NCBI RefSeq assembly: GCF_900113925.1
Contig: NZ_FORD01000006.1
Location: 1 to 64,000 of the forward strand
From: Nitrosomonas sp. Nm34
GTDB taxonomy: Bacteria; Pseudomonadota; Gammaproteobacteria; Burkholderiales; Nitrosomonadaceae
Direction: 5' to 3'
DNA: 64,000 bases
In this document: positions 8,231-17,325 of the stretch, in pieces
Numbering within the stretch: the stretch's first letter is position 1
Layout of the letters: each line of letters opens with the position of its first letter
The notes under the pieces: model-generated
Database searches by the model: none
Seen by the model: only the letters and a program-made list of their open reading frames with translations
Told to the model about the DNA's origin: nothing
Program-made: the position numbers and the translations under genes

Positions 8231-9692
8231 CGTCTTTATCATGGGCGCTGGCCCGGCAGGGCTGTGTGCCGCCCTGCGCTTGCAACAATTAGGTTATCGC
8301 GTAGCGCTGATCGAACGCAGCCCACGCTGGCCAAGACCTCAGATTGGCGAAGCGTTAACGCCAGGTGTAAAGAACATCATTGATTTCCTCGATGCCAACC
8401 AAGCCCTGGAAAAAGTGCCTCATCTCGCACGCTTGCCAACCCGTTTGTGTTGGCAAAGCCACACGCCAGAGATCGTGGCGCATTCAAATTCAGCCGTGGT
8501 CAACCGGGCAGCATTTGATGCCGCGCTGTTGCGATTGGCGCGCGAGCGTGGCGTGCAAGTTTATCAGCCTGCCTCCCTGAGCAGCGTAAGCGGTCAGGCC
8601 GGTGCCTGGCAATTGAACTTTGCGACTCCGGCCGGCCAGCAGCAGATCCAGGCTTGCTTCATTCTGGATGCACGCGGTCGCAGTGCCCAGCATATCGCGT
8701 GTGCGCCGCGTTTATCAGCTAGTTGGGCCGAGCTTGCCCATGCTGATATACCCGTTGGGCTAGCCCATCTGACGCAAGTAGAAGCCGTCGAACACGGCTG
8801 GCTGTGGGGTACGCATCTACCCGACAAACGTTACCGTGTGATGCTGCTGTGCGACCCGGCCACGCAACATCAATTGATGCCAGGTCGCCCCGAAGTATGG
8901 CTGCGTGCAAATTGTGCCTCCAGTCAATTATTCGCGGCCATCGCCGGGCTGCCGTTTGTGGGTCGCTTACAGGCTTGCTCCGCCACGCCCTATCTGGCGT
9001 ATGACAGTTGGCAGGAAGGTTGCTTAAAGCTCGGCGATGCGGCCTTTGCATTAGATCCTATTTCATCGTCTGGAGTGGAAAAAGCAATGCGCTTTTCCCT
9101 GCAGGCGGTGATTGCAATTCACACTGTTCATCATACTCAACAAGCCTCCCACCATGAACTGGCACGTGAGTTTTTCCAGCGGCGTTTAATTGAAACTTGT
9201 GCACGACATAGCTTATGGACGCAACGGTATTACGCGCAAGTCTGGTGTAGCCACCACGCATTCTGGCGCGAGAGGGCCGTGCCTTATCCCGATACGCTCA
9301 AGTTAACTGCAGATGCCAGCACCCATGCACTATTCGATGCGTTGCAACAGGAATTTTCGCATCTGCAAAATTATCGCCAGCCGGAACTGAAGCGGCAGCC
9401 TTGTTTACGCGAGCATCAAGCGATCCGGTTTAGTCGCGATGTGAAAGTCATCAAAGCACCCTGTGTGATGAATGATCGAGTGCAACTATGGCCTGCATTG
9501 CAGCATCCGCATTTGGAATCTCCCCTTGCATTTTTGGAAAATGAGGCCTTGCTGCCACGTCTAGCTATCTTGTGGCACCAGCCGACGCTGGCTGCAGTAC
9601 TGGGTTTACTCAGCCAATCGATGAGTATCCACAAGGCACGGCGCTTACTGGAGTGGCTGTGGCAGCGTGGCTTGCTGGAAGCTACCCACTAA
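8214..9692 (+). CDS. LodB/QhpG-like FAD-dependent oxidoreductase
   Basis: 492 aa. It opens with the dinucleotide-binding motif GAGPAG (residues 11-16), continues with IERSPRWPRPQIGEAL and has the second FAD motif LGDAAFALDPISSSG around G274-D275. This is the pattern of tryptophan-halogenase-like and monooxygenase flavoproteins, including LodB and QhpG. Those proteins hydroxylate the tryptophan during formation of cysteine tryptophylquinone. The halogenase-specific WxWxIP motif is not seen, which favours a maturase role. It overlaps the radical SAM gene and ends the five-gene cluster. Role inferred from family and context. Confidence 0.75.
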   Translation: MIPSVDVFIMGAGPAGLCAALRLQQLGYRVALIERSPRWPRPQIGEALTPGVKNIIDFLDANQALEKVPHLARLPTRLCWQSHTPEIVAHSNSAVVNRAAFDAALLRLARERGVQVYQPASLSSVSGQAGAWQLNFATPAGQQQIQACFILDARGRSAQHIACAPRLSASWAELAHADIPVGLAHLTQVEAVEHGWLWGTHLPDKRYRVMLLCDPATQHQLMPGRPEVWLRANCASSQLFAAIAGLPFVGRLQACSATPYLAYDSWQEGCLKLGDAAFALDPISSSGVEKAMRFSLQAVIAIHTVHHTQQASHHELAREFFQRRLIETCARHSLWTQRYYAQVWCSHHAFWRERAVPYPDTLKLTADASTHALFDALQQEFSHLQNYRQPELKRQPCLREHQAIRFSRDVKVIKAPCVMNDRVQLWPALQHPHLESPLAFLENEALLPRLAILWHQPTLAAVLGLLSQSMSIHKARRLLEWLWQRGLLEATH

Positions 9693-9763
9693 ATCAGGCA
9701 GGTTCTGTTAGAATCTGTACTCACATCAATATTATTCATTGACTCTGCTCAGATTATAACGAT

Positions 9764-10261
9764 TTGAATCACATCCATATTTTTACCGACGGCAGTGTCA
9801 ATACCCAATCAAAAACAGGGTATGGTGCTTACTTTGCGATAGCTGACTTGGTTACGCCGATAGAAACGCTAAAAAATGCGGTGAAAGTGAAGCGCTTTGA
9901 ACAAACCAGCTCGACCAGATTGGAATTGCAAACGTTGTTATGGGCGCTAAATGAAACGTATGAAACCATTAACTTAACTGATGCTGGTAATATGCCTTTG
10001 GTGGTTTATACCGACTCACAAAATATTATGAGTCTGCCGGGGAGGCGCGCCCGTCTTGAACACAATCATTTTTTCTCAGGTAAAAACAAGCCACTGAATA
10101 ATTATGAGCTCTACCAGGCATTTTACCGCTTGCATGCCAGGCTCAATTGCAGGTTTGTGAAGGTGGCAGGTCACTCAGCCTCTCATCAGAAAGATGAGAT
10201 CGACAAACTGTTCAGTTTGGTTGATCGCGCATCCAGGCGTGCGTTGCGAGAAAATCGTTAA
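9764..10261 (+). CDS. RNase H-like fold protein
   Basis: 165 aa with a TTG start; no strong ribosome binding site is visible. The catalytic pattern of RNase H is present: IFTDGS near the N-terminus, a Glu in STRLELQT, the Asp in YTDSQN, the His in KVAGHSA and a final Asp in SLVDRASRRA. It probably cleaves RNA in RNA-DNA hybrids or acts as a related nuclease. It is not a close match to RnhA in length or spacing. It stands alone. A 23-base piece of its coding sequence recurs near 2.63 kb. Confidence 0.7.
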   Translation: MNHIHIFTDGSVNTQSKTGYGAYFAIADLVTPIETLKNAVKVKRFEQTSSTRLELQTLLWALNETYETINLTDAGNMPLVVYTDSQNIMSLPGRRARLEHNHFFSGKNKPLNNYELYQAFYRLHARLNCRFVKVAGHSASHQKDEIDKLFSLVDRASRRALRENR

Positions 10262-10338
10262 TCGAGATGTAGAGAGTGAATAAAGTATGTGAAAAGAGCA
10301 GGCTCTCATTGGAACATAAGTTTCCACGCCCTGTCTTA

Positions 10339-10397
10339 TTCCATTCCAGCTCTAAATTGACCTGGTTCGCTTCACCTTGCCTGATTCGGAGACGGAA
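10339..10397 (-). repeat. MITE-like element, copy B (internally deleted)
   Basis: About 59 bp with the family ends (ATTCCATTCC on the left, GGAGACGGAA on the right) and the TTCGCTTCACCTTGCC core. The middle 40 bp of the full element are missing. Confidence 0.55.
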
Positions 10398-10461
10398 TGA
10401 TTCGCTTGGCAATTCCCGTTTTGACAGATATTGTCGGATTAAATGAATACAATAAGATCAC

Positions 10462-11943
10462 ATGAACCCAGATAGAAAATATGCGAAGGACAGCGTCGGC
10501 TGGCAGTTTGATAACAGCTATGCCCGTTTGCCAGAATTTTTTTATGCGCGTCTGAACCCGGTGCCAGTGCGCGCTCCACAGTTAGCGATGTTGAATCATA
10601 CGCTCGCGGCATCGCTTGGACTGGATTTCCACATGCTGTCCGAACAAGAGGCTGCCTTGCTGTTTGCCGGTAATGTGCTGCCTGACGGATCAGAGCCTAT
10701 TGCGCAAGCCTATGCTGGCCATCAATACGGCCATTTCACTATGCTGGGTGATGGGAGAGCAATATTGCTGGGTGAGCATCTTACGCCCACAGGGGACAGA
10801 TTTGACATCCAGCTAAAAGGTTCTGGTCAAACCCGATTCTCACGGCGTGGCGATGGCCGCGCAGCACTGGCGCCGATGCTACGTGAGTATCTCGTCAGCG
10901 AGGCAATGCATGCATTCAATATTCCCACTACGCGCAGTCTTGCCGTAGTCACCACCGGCGAGTCAGTCATACGCGAAACCCTGCTGCCCGGTGCAATACT
11001 CACGCGGGTGGCTGCCAGTCACATTCGGGTGGGTACGTTTGAATATGTTGCGCGGCTGGGCAATAGTGAAGCGATCAAAATTCTGGCCGATTATACTATC
11101 GACCGGCATTACCCCGATGTTGCCGCGGCTGAAAATCCCTACCTTGCGCTGTTGCACAATGTCATACAACGTCAGGCCTCGCTGGTCGCACAATGGATGC
11201 TGGTGGGTTTCATTCACGGCGTGATGAATACGGATAATATGACCATCAGTGGTGAAACGATTGATTATGGTCCGTGTGCCTTTATGGATGCCTATGATCC
11301 GGACACCGTTTTCAGCTCGATTGATCAGCATGGTCGCTATCGCTATAGCAATCAGCCCCTGATAGCACAGTGGAATCTCGCACGTTTCGCCGAAACATTA
11401 TTACCGCTGCTACACCGGGACCAAGAGAAAGCAGTCGCGTTAGCGGAAGAAGCGATCCATACTTTCTCCGCTATCTTCCAGCACCACTGGTTAACAGGGA
11501 TGCGCAAAAAGCTGGGATTATTTACTGAAGAAGCAGAGGATAGTGAGTTGATCAAAACCGTGCTGGCATGGATGCAGCAGCATCAAGCCGATTACACTAA
11601 TACCTTGCGCGCACTGGCTGCGGACACTATGCCGCAAGATGCCCTATTCCAGAATGCCGAGTTTATAGAGTGGCATGGACGCTGGCAGGTGAGATTATTG
11701 CGTCAGGCCGAGTCCAGGCAGGCTTCAGTGAGTTTGATGCGGGCGCATAATCCTGCGATCCATCCGCGCAACCACCAGGTTGAAGCGGCACTGGCAGCAG
11801 CTACAGAACGGGGTGATTATTCTCTGCTGCAACGACTGCTGGCAGCAGTTACAGCGCCCTACACCGACGCACCGGAGTATCAGGATTACCGCACTCCTCC
11901 GCTACCGTCAGAACGCGTCTGTCAGACCTTCTGTGGCACTTAA
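10462..11943 (+). CDS. selO: Protein adenylyltransferase SelO (YdiU family)
   Basis: 493 aa, a normal size for SelO. The family core is seen in [38 protein letters not shown] and [11 protein letters not shown], and later [19 protein letters not shown], the pseudokinase metal-binding part. The C-terminus ends QTFCGT with a nearby upstream Cys, the redox-type tail of bacterial homologues in which eukaryotes use selenocysteine. Characterised SelO transfers AMP to Ser/Thr/Tyr residues of proteins, notably under oxidative stress. The gene is monocistronic, converging on ppnP. Confidence 0.93.
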   Translation: MNPDRKYAKDSVGWQFDNSYARLPEFFYARLNPVPVRAPQLAMLNHTLAASLGLDFHMLSEQEAALLFAGNVLPDGSEPIAQAYAGHQYGHFTMLGDGRAILLGEHLTPTGDRFDIQLKGSGQTRFSRRGDGRAALAPMLREYLVSEAMHAFNIPTTRSLAVVTTGESVIRETLLPGAILTRVAASHIRVGTFEYVARLGNSEAIKILADYTIDRHYPDVAAAENPYLALLHNVIQRQASLVAQWMLVGFIHGVMNTDNMTISGETIDYGPCAFMDAYDPDTVFSSIDQHGRYRYSNQPLIAQWNLARFAETLLPLLHRDQEKAVALAEEAIHTFSAIFQHHWLTGMRKKLGLFTEEAEDSELIKTVLAWMQQHQADYTNTLRALAADTMPQDALFQNAEFIEWHGRWQVRLLRQAESRQASVSLMRAHNPAIHPRNHQVEAALAAATERGDYSLLQRLLAAVTAPYTDAPEYQDYRTPPLPSERVCQTFCGT

Positions 11944-11963
11944 TTTTACTTGCCGCAAATGCG

Positions 11964-12275
11964 TTATTTCAGGAAGGAGCAGCAATAATCAGTGGGAGTT
12001 TTTACTTTCATGGTAAATTCACTATTCGCGGGTACGTTAAAAGCTTCCCCGCCTTTGACGCTTTGCCAACCAGAGGCCGGCAGGCGAACTTCCAGTTCAC
12101 CGGCCAGGATTTCCATCAATTCAGGATCAGCGGTATGAAAGGTGTATTCACCCGGCTGCATAAAGCCCAAGGTTTTTTTACTGCCATCGGCAAAAATAAG
12201 GGTTCGGCTGTTAACTTTGCCATCGAAATAAACGTTGGCTCGCTTGACGACAGTGACATGTGTGAAGTCTGACAT
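11964..12275 (-). CDS. ppnP: Pyrimidine/purine nucleoside phosphorylase
   Basis: 103 aa, matching the small cupin PpnP (YaiE, DUF1255) along its whole length: NVYFDGKVNSRTLIFADGSK, then GEYTFHTADPELMEI and a cupin-type second half ending YCCSFLK. The enzyme splits nucleosides with phosphate for salvage. Its start is the ATG at 12275, and it converges with selO 20 bp away. Confidence 0.92.
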   Translation of the reverse strand: MSDFTHVTVVKRANVYFDGKVNSRTLIFADGSKKTLGFMQPGEYTFHTADPELMEILAGELEVRLPASGWQSVKGGEAFNVPANSEFTMKVKTPTDYCCSFLK

Positions 12276-12315
12276 AACGATGCTTTACGGTTGAAAAATT
12301 GGGCATGATAACAGA

Positions 12316-12894
12316 TCAATTCATTTTCCGGATCACAAAAAGTCGTGGCGCATGAGGTTTTGGGTAATGGCTCAGCACCGTATCGACCTGAAAATGACGC
12401 GGATCAAGTTGTTGACACCATCTGCTCAGGTGCAGGGTTTCTTCATCGCCGCCGACATGACCATGATAAGCCAGCACGGTCACAATCCCTTGTGTGGTGA
12501 GCAACCGACAAGCTATCTCAATAGCTGTCAAAGTCGAGTCAGCTCGGGTAATAATGCTTTTATTTCCCCCTGGTAAATAGCCCAGATTAAACATAATCAC
12601 CTGTATCTGGCCGTGGAATGTTTGCGGAATATACTGATCCATCAAGGAATGGCTGGCGTGAATCAGCGTAACTCTGTGCAGCAAATCCCGCTGCTGTAAT
12701 AGCCGTGCGGTAACGCCTATGGCCTGAATCTGCACATCAAAACCAAACACAGCCCCTCTGTCACCGACTAACTGAGCTAGAAAAGTCGTGTCATGTCCGT
12801 TTCCGACAGTGGCATCGACTGCACTGCCTCCCTGCAGTAAATGCTGGCGAACGATGTGATGCGCTGTTTCAGGCAGAGGGAAAATGCGAGTCAT
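12316..12894 (-). CDS. MnmM (YtqB)-like class I SAM methyltransferase
   Basis: About 192 aa. It has the Rossmann glycine motif in VDATVGNGHDTTFLA and FGFDVQIQAI, and the downstream FNLGYLPGGNKSI signature of the YtqB/MnmM family, which methylates 5-aminomethyl-2-thiouridine in tRNA wobble position 34. I choose the ATG at 12894; an ATG at 12909 adds five residues and neither has a strong ribosome binding site. It overlaps the 3' end of the preceding FAD oxidoreductase gene, so the two are co-translated. That pairing would supply both activities of the bifunctional enzyme MnmC. The pairing argument is inference. Confidence 0.75.
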   Translation of the reverse strand: MTRIFPLPETAHHIVRQHLLQGGSAVDATVGNGHDTTFLAQLVGDRGAVFGFDVQIQAIGVTARLLQQRDLLHRVTLIHASHSLMDQYIPQTFHGQIQVIMFNLGYLPGGNKSIITRADSTLTAIEIACRLLTTQGIVTVLAYHGHVGGDEETLHLSRWCQQLDPRHFQVDTVLSHYPKPHAPRLFVIRKMN

Positions 12895-13915
12895 AATAAC
12901 GCCGCACATGCACGGTGTCGGGGATGAATGCAGCCTGATTCAAAGCTGCGGCAAATTGCTGCGCATACCAGGGAATGGCCAGGCTACCTTTGGCGCCAAA
13001 GCCGTTGAAAATATGCAACTGGCGGTAGACTGGATGGGAACCGATAAAAGGCCGTTTATCCTGCGTGGCTGGGCGAATACCTGCCTGATGTTCAACAATC
13101 TCAACCGGGTGTAAACCGGGATAGACTTCAGTCAAAGCCTGTATCAACTGGTGACGGGCACGCTCAGTAGGTTGCGTATCTAGATGGGTGTAATCAAAAG
13201 TCGCCCCTAGCCTGAATTGATGCGGCTCGGTAGGAATCATCCAATACCCGAAATTGAGAATCCGGGTCAGAGATACTGCATGGGTTTTACAGTGGAGAAT
13301 CTCTCCTTTCACCGGTTGGAACGGTAATTTACCAAACCAGGGATTGACTGTCGCCTGATGACCTTCGCAAAACACGATGTGCCGTGGCTGCCAATCCTGC
13401 CACTGCAAATGCGGCTGGAACATGATCTCACGGTAATCTAACCTGGCTTGCCGGTAGCAGCCATTCGCCACAAAAAAATCCTGCAAACGTTTCAGTAGCT
13501 GGCGAATTTTTATATAGCCGGTCTGCAGCTGCTGCAGCACGCCAAAAGCAGAGTTAATACCAGGAGGGCAAGATGGCTCATCCGTTAAAAATGCTTGATA
13601 CTCGGCTTGTATCAGCCTTTGCTGGGCAATATGCCGTTCGTGCTCACTTTTTAATAGGCGTAGCATGGGGATCGGCACAAAAAACTGCTGTTTGAATGCT
13701 AACGCCAGTTGTTGGTAGCAATCCATGGCAGCCGGTAATAATTGCTCGATTTCAGCAGCTTTGACCAGCCGCTTACCGGTGACTGGATTGATCAGTCCGG
13801 CAGCGACGTGCGACGCATTGGTCTCACCGCTATCGATCACCATGACACGAGCCTGCTGGCGGATCAACTCCCAGGCCAGCAAACTGCCAGCCAGGCCCTG
13901 ACCAACAATCAGCAC
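12869..13915 (-). CDS. FAD-dependent oxidoreductase, MnmC C-terminal-like
   Basis: About 348 aa of the D-amino-acid oxidase fold. VGQGLAGSLLAWEL near the N-terminus is the FAD-binding motif, and HQAGIRPATQDKRPFIG with NGFGAKGSLAIPW near the C-terminus matches the MnmC2/ThiO-type group. In MnmC this domain removes the carboxymethyl group from cmnm5(s2)U34 of tRNA. A GTG at 13915 is used as start, directly after the stop of the HopJ-family gene; no ATG is available in frame. Its 3' end overlaps the methyltransferase gene. It could be another amino-acid oxidase, but the context favours tRNA modification. Confidence 0.7.
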   Translation of the reverse strand: MLIVGQGLAGSLLAWELIRQQARVMVIDSGETNASHVAAGLINPVTGKRLVKAAEIEQLLPAAMDCYQQLALAFKQQFFVPIPMLRLLKSEHERHIAQQRLIQAEYQAFLTDEPSCPPGINSAFGVLQQLQTGYIKIRQLLKRLQDFFVANGCYRQARLDYREIMFQPHLQWQDWQPRHIVFCEGHQATVNPWFGKLPFQPVKGEILHCKTHAVSLTRILNFGYWMIPTEPHQFRLGATFDYTHLDTQPTERARHQLIQALTEVYPGLHPVEIVEHQAGIRPATQDKRPFIGSHPVYRQLHIFNGFGAKGSLAIPWYAQQFAAALNQAAFIPDTVHVRRYYDSHFPSA

Positions 13916-13916
13916 A

Positions 13917-14273
13917 TCAACCGGCCTGCTTGGCAGTTAACACCTCGCCTTGAAAAACAATACCGTCCCAACCATCGCGCATAAAAATGCGGATATTCTG
14001 GTGATCATGACCAGCAGGATTTCCCAGCACATCTTTACGATAATAATCACCAAACAAAACCAAGGTCTGGTTCTGATTTAATCCATGCAGTTTGGCAAAG
14101 GCAAAAATCTTGCACGAGCCTTCATTGTGCCCGGCTTCATTCATTAATGGCTGGTGAAGACCATTGCTGAATGTTGTCGGCTGGTAATCATACGCTTCTG
14201 CAATCACTGCCATCGTTTCTTTAAAATCAACCGCCTGGCCGGCTTTAACACGATCGATAAAATCATTCAACAT
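13917..14273 (-). CDS. HopJ-family protein
   Basis: About 118 aa from the ATG at 14273 (an in-frame ATG at 14297 would add eight residues). The block NEAGHNEGSCKIFAFAK, then QTLVLFGDYYRKDVLGNP and HQNIRIFMRDGWDGI, is diagnostic of the HopJ family. The name comes from a Pseudomonas type III effector, but the family is widespread in bacteria without such systems and its role here is unknown. No secretion genes are nearby. It is probably first in an operon with the MnmC2-like and MnmM-like genes. Confidence 0.85.
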   Translation of the reverse strand: MLNDFIDRVKAGQAVDFKETMAVIAEAYDYQPTTFSNGLHQPLMNEAGHNEGSCKIFAFAKLHGLNQNQTLVLFGDYYRKDVLGNPAGHDHQNIRIFMRDGWDGIVFQGEVLTAKQAG

Positions 14274-14345
14274 TAAACCATTACTCTCAAAGTGCATTAC
14301 TATTAAGGTATTCTGGATGATAGAACCTGGGCCTGCAAGCGGCAA

Positions 14346-14777
14346 TTATTGCCAGCCGGTCACCTCGTAGCCTTTCTCTTGCAGACAGCGATTAACGAAA
14401 TTAGCATAAGCCCGATCAGGTTGCGAGGGTTGCGAATAAAGCAACCCTCTCATCAGTCCCCACACAGCGCCACTGACCGCTCCTACCATGGAACCCGTAC
14501 CTGCTGCGCCGGTCACAGCTCCGCCAGCAGCACCGCTCGCAGCTCCAACCCCTGCTCCCATCACGGTACTTGAAGCAACATCACCACTCTTGCCATAGCT
14601 TTTTTCCTTAGCCCCAGCTGATTTGGCGAGTTGTTCACACGCATTGATATCTTGTTCCGCAACCTCCTTCCCCACCGACAAAAAATGCGTGTTGGGATAC
14701 AAGATAGGTTGCATGCTGGAGCAAGCTGAAAGCAATAGCAATATCAATCCACTACTCAACATCATTACTAACTTCAT
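14346..14777 (-). CDS. Glycine-zipper outer-membrane lipoprotein
   Basis: 143 aa. The signal peptide ends in a lipobox, LLSAC, with the lipidated Cys at residue 19. The central part, about residues 70-105, is a Gly/Ala-rich zipper (GAGVGAASGAAGGAV) of the type that inserts in or packs against membranes. The C-terminal part has a Cys-containing tail (NRCLQEKGYEVTGW) similar to small surface lipoproteins. It stops one base upstream of the HopJ frame region, so it could be cotranscribed with it. Confidence 0.75.
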   Translation of the reverse strand: MKLVMMLSSGLILLLLSACSSMQPILYPNTHFLSVGKEVAEQDINACEQLAKSAGAKEKSYGKSGDVASSTVMGAGVGAASGAAGGAVTGAAGTGSMVGAVSGAVWGLMRGLLYSQPSQPDRAYANFVNRCLQEKGYEVTGWQ

Positions 14778-14892
14778 TGCGTTCCCTACCTACCAATATA
14801 TCTGATTGAACAAGTATAGCTTGAACTTTACAGGGTAATGGAGTTATTCCCAACCCACTATATTCTATTTTTCTATCCATAATCATCCATAA

Positions 14893-14993
14893 TTCCGTTT
14901 CTAAATCATGCCTGACTTTGTCGGCTTCAGCTTGCCGTATTATTGATATTGTCTGCGGCTCGCCTTCGTGTCATGTTTGATTGGGAAACGGAA
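14893..14993 (-). repeat. MITE-like element, copy C
   Basis: 101 bp with inverted ends TTCCGTTTC and GAAACGGAA, flanked by TAA on both sides (ATAA before, TAAA after). The internal GTCTGCGGCTCGCCTTCG is the reverse complement of the core in the 25.9 kb copy. Confidence 0.8.
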
Positions 14994-15216
14994 TAAAAGG
15001 TAAAGCAGAACGAGACGATCCTGCTGAATGGCTTAATCGGCAAATAAATTTACAAGCTGTAACCGGAGGGAGAGAAGATATTTTAATTTTCTTGAACACA
15101 GGTTGATTAATTGCAGCCATTTTTTCTGGCTGTTACGGATGCGATGATTTCAGAGTAATTTTTTACCCATTATTGGTATTGCTATCACTCCCTTGTGAAC
15201 TGCTGTTTATAAATGA

Positions 15217-15466
15217 TTCTATTTCCAAATCAAACATGATGCGAAAGTAAGCCACAGACAGAATAAGGACATCTCTAAAAAATCATATTTGTGGGCATCC
15301 GCTTCGCGGTTCACAAAAAATGCTTCCTTACCTATCAGTGATAAGCTGCGTCAACATTTTTTATTCTCGCCTGGTTTTATTCAGATCTCTGAATTTTTAG
15401 AGGCACCCGTAAATAATACGGCAAACGGAAAGCCACGATAAAATCAGGCTTGATTTAGAAATAGAA
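15217..15466 (+). repeat. MITE-like element, copy D, interrupted
   Basis: The ends TTCTATTTCC and GAAATAGAA are inverted copies, and both halves of the family core are present (AAGCCACAGACAG on the left, TAAATAATACGGCAA on the right). The two halves are separated by a 143-bp insertion at 15267-15409. Confidence 0.75.
15267..15409. mobile_element. Small nested MITE with TAA target duplication
   Basis: A 143-bp insertion inside MITE copy D. Its ends are imperfect inverted repeats (GGACATCTCTAAAAAATC and, reversed, GGGTGCCTCTAAAAATTC). The host trinucleotide TAA is present on both sides (15264-15266 and 15410-15412). There is no coding capacity. The ends and TNA duplication resemble IS5-type elements, so it may have been moved in trans. 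Confidence 0.65.
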
Positions 15467-15473
15467 TTGCCTT

Positions 15474-15884
15474 CTATCCTTTTTTTGGGCGAAACAACAG
15501 CACAGAAGCATTTACTTTGGTAACAAGCCGTTCGGCAACCGAACCAATGTAAAAACGCTCTAATCCTTGACGGTGACTCGTTCCTACTGCCAGCAAGTCT
15601 GCTCCCCATTCAGAAACAGCAGCGGCAATCGCATCAACAATACCCGCCAAACCATACTCAGCTTCAGCCTTTAAAAGGCTGGTCTCTACGCTTAGAGCGT
15701 CAATATTTGATTTGGAACGCTTCAATATCTCTAAACCTGCCCCTCTATCAACTTCAGTATCACCGCTTATGCAATGGACAATACGCAAGGTTGCATTATA
15801 AGTTTTGGCAATATTAACTGCCTCTTCCAGTGCCTGCTGAGCAGCATCACTGCCATCAACAGCGACCATTATTTTTTTGTACAT
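15474..15884 (-). CDS. Universal stress protein (UspA family)
   Basis: 136 aa, one complete Usp domain: MYKKIMVAVDGSDAAQQAL at the N-terminus with the nucleotide-contacting Asp10, and VGTSHRQGLERFYIGSVAE near the C-terminus. In ATP-binding members this last region is G-2x-G-9x-GS; here the second Gly is His, so ATP binding may be altered. It lies downstream of a SulP transporter gene on the same strand and is probably cotranscribed or co-regulated. The same Usp-SulP arrangement is repeated at 19.2-21.1 kb. Confidence 0.88.
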   Translation of the reverse strand: MYKKIMVAVDGSDAAQQALEEAVNIAKTYNATLRIVHCISGDTEVDRGAGLEILKRSKSNIDALSVETSLLKAEAEYGLAGIVDAIAAAVSEWGADLLAVGTSHRQGLERFYIGSVAERLVTKVNASVLLFRPKKG

Positions 15885-15999
15885 AAACTCTACCCCTCTT
15901 ATTGAAATTTATTTTGTTCGCGGACGACGTTTTGGCCTTTCCGTCCGCAAAGCAATGAATAATTTACTTATCCAATATTTAAATATATTTTAGAGATAG

Positions 16000-17325
16000 T
16001 TACTGTAAATGACTGCTGCTGTCTTTTTTTAAATTTTCAAAATAACGTTTGATGACTTCTTTACCTGGAATATGGTCATGGTTGGTATAAACCAGAAAAT
16101 GTATGACACCGTGCACCGCCATGGCAATCAATAGACCTTCAAAAATACCCACCTTGTAAACCAGGCCGCCGGTTAAAATGGCCAATATGAGTGCATAAGG
16201 ACCATGGTGCGTGACGTGTACCAGCCCTGCAATCATCTTATAGCCAGTAAACATCATAATCGCCGCCAGAGCAAATTTCGGTAGATAATTGAGATAATGC
16301 GGATTGAAGGTAAAAAAGCATACTACCCCACCAATAACCAGAACCGAAAACTTAGTCATAGCACCCGCCAGCTTATTAGTCGTACTCTTAGCCAGACCGT
16401 CCAGGTTGGTCATTCCATGGAAGAAACTTGAGCCCAAATTCGCAATCCAGATAGCAAGCAAGCTATTATTGCTGTTTGTCTTACGTTTTAGCGGATCTAT
16501 TTTCTCAATGGCAGCGTTACTCATGACCTGCTCGATGACATCAACGATGGCCAGCATGGCACAGAAAAGCACCATATAACCGAACATGAGAAATGTTACA
16601 TCAGCTTGAGGTAACGGCAGCTTAAAATGAAGATCAATATCTTCCACGTTTATCATAGGCACATTAATAAATTGCGCCAGCAATGCTCCACCAATAATCA
16701 GCACGAAATAAGGAATAGCGGGTTGAGTATCTTTGAACTTGGAAAACAAGAATAAAAATAATGCGAGACCTACCGCGGAAATCGCAGCCATCTGGATACG
16801 CGCAGCATTCCAGAAAGTTTCAGTAACCAGTTCTTCAGGTATTTCGTAAGTAAACTCTGAGAATTTCAATAGTATCTTTAGTCCAACACCAGCTAACAGG
16901 CCTTCGACCAGATAAACCGGAACCGCGACGAGTAAAAATCGTTGCCAATTAAATTTCCAGATGATCGCTTGCATTACCGAAGTCAAGAAAATACAGAATG
17001 CCATATTTTCCCACCCAAAAGTGGCTACGCCCATAGCCAGCACCGGAGCGAGCCCTGCCGCAATTCCAGGTGCTCCAATAAAATTGCCTGGTCTAAGCCA
17101 GGCATTAATCCAGCCGATTAGGCAGGCGAAAGCCACAGTTGCCAAGCCTACCTTAATCGGATAATCTGACATAATTGCAATCCCAATCGTCAGAGGAATT
17201 GCCATGGCGCCCGTTATCACACCCGCAGCAGTATCACGCAGAAAATATTGAGACTGAAAAGCGGCAGAACCTGTCGAAGTAACAAGTTCCCTATCTAGAG
17301 ACTCGTTTTCCGTTAATTTGGACAT
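16000..17325 (-). CDS. SulP-family inorganic anion transporter, copy 1
   Basis: 441 aa, polytopic membrane protein of the SLC26/SulP type with GVITGAMAIPLTIGIAI in the first helix, the GAPGIAAGLAPV substrate-site motif and many Ala/Gly-rich helices. It ends soon after the last helix, so the cytoplasmic STAS domain of longer SulP proteins is absent. Substrates of the family include sulfate, bicarbonate and other anions; the substrate here cannot be read from sequence. The neighbouring Usp gene and duplication at 19.7-21.1 kb suggest a module in which a separate Usp protein could take a regulatory role. Start at ATG 17325. Confidence 0.85.
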   Translation of the reverse strand: MSKLTENESLDRELVTSTGSAAFQSQYFLRDTAAGVITGAMAIPLTIGIAIMSDYPIKVGLATVAFACLIGWINAWLRPGNFIGAPGIAAGLAPVLAMGVATFGWENMAFCIFLTSVMQAIIWKFNWQRFLLVAVPVYLVEGLLAGVGLKILLKFSEFTYEIPEELVTETFWNAARIQMAAISAVGLALFLFLFSKFKDTQPAIPYFVLIIGGALLAQFINVPMINVEDIDLHFKLPLPQADVTFLMFGYMVLFCAMLAIVDVIEQVMSNAAIEKIDPLKRKTNSNNSLLAIWIANLGSSFFHGMTNLDGLAKSTTNKLAGAMTKFSVLVIGGVVCFFTFNPHYLNYLPKFALAAIMMFTGYKMIAGLVHVTHHGPYALILAILTGGLVYKVGIFEGLLIAMAVHGVIHFLVYTNHDHIPGKEVIKRYFENLKKDSSSHLQ

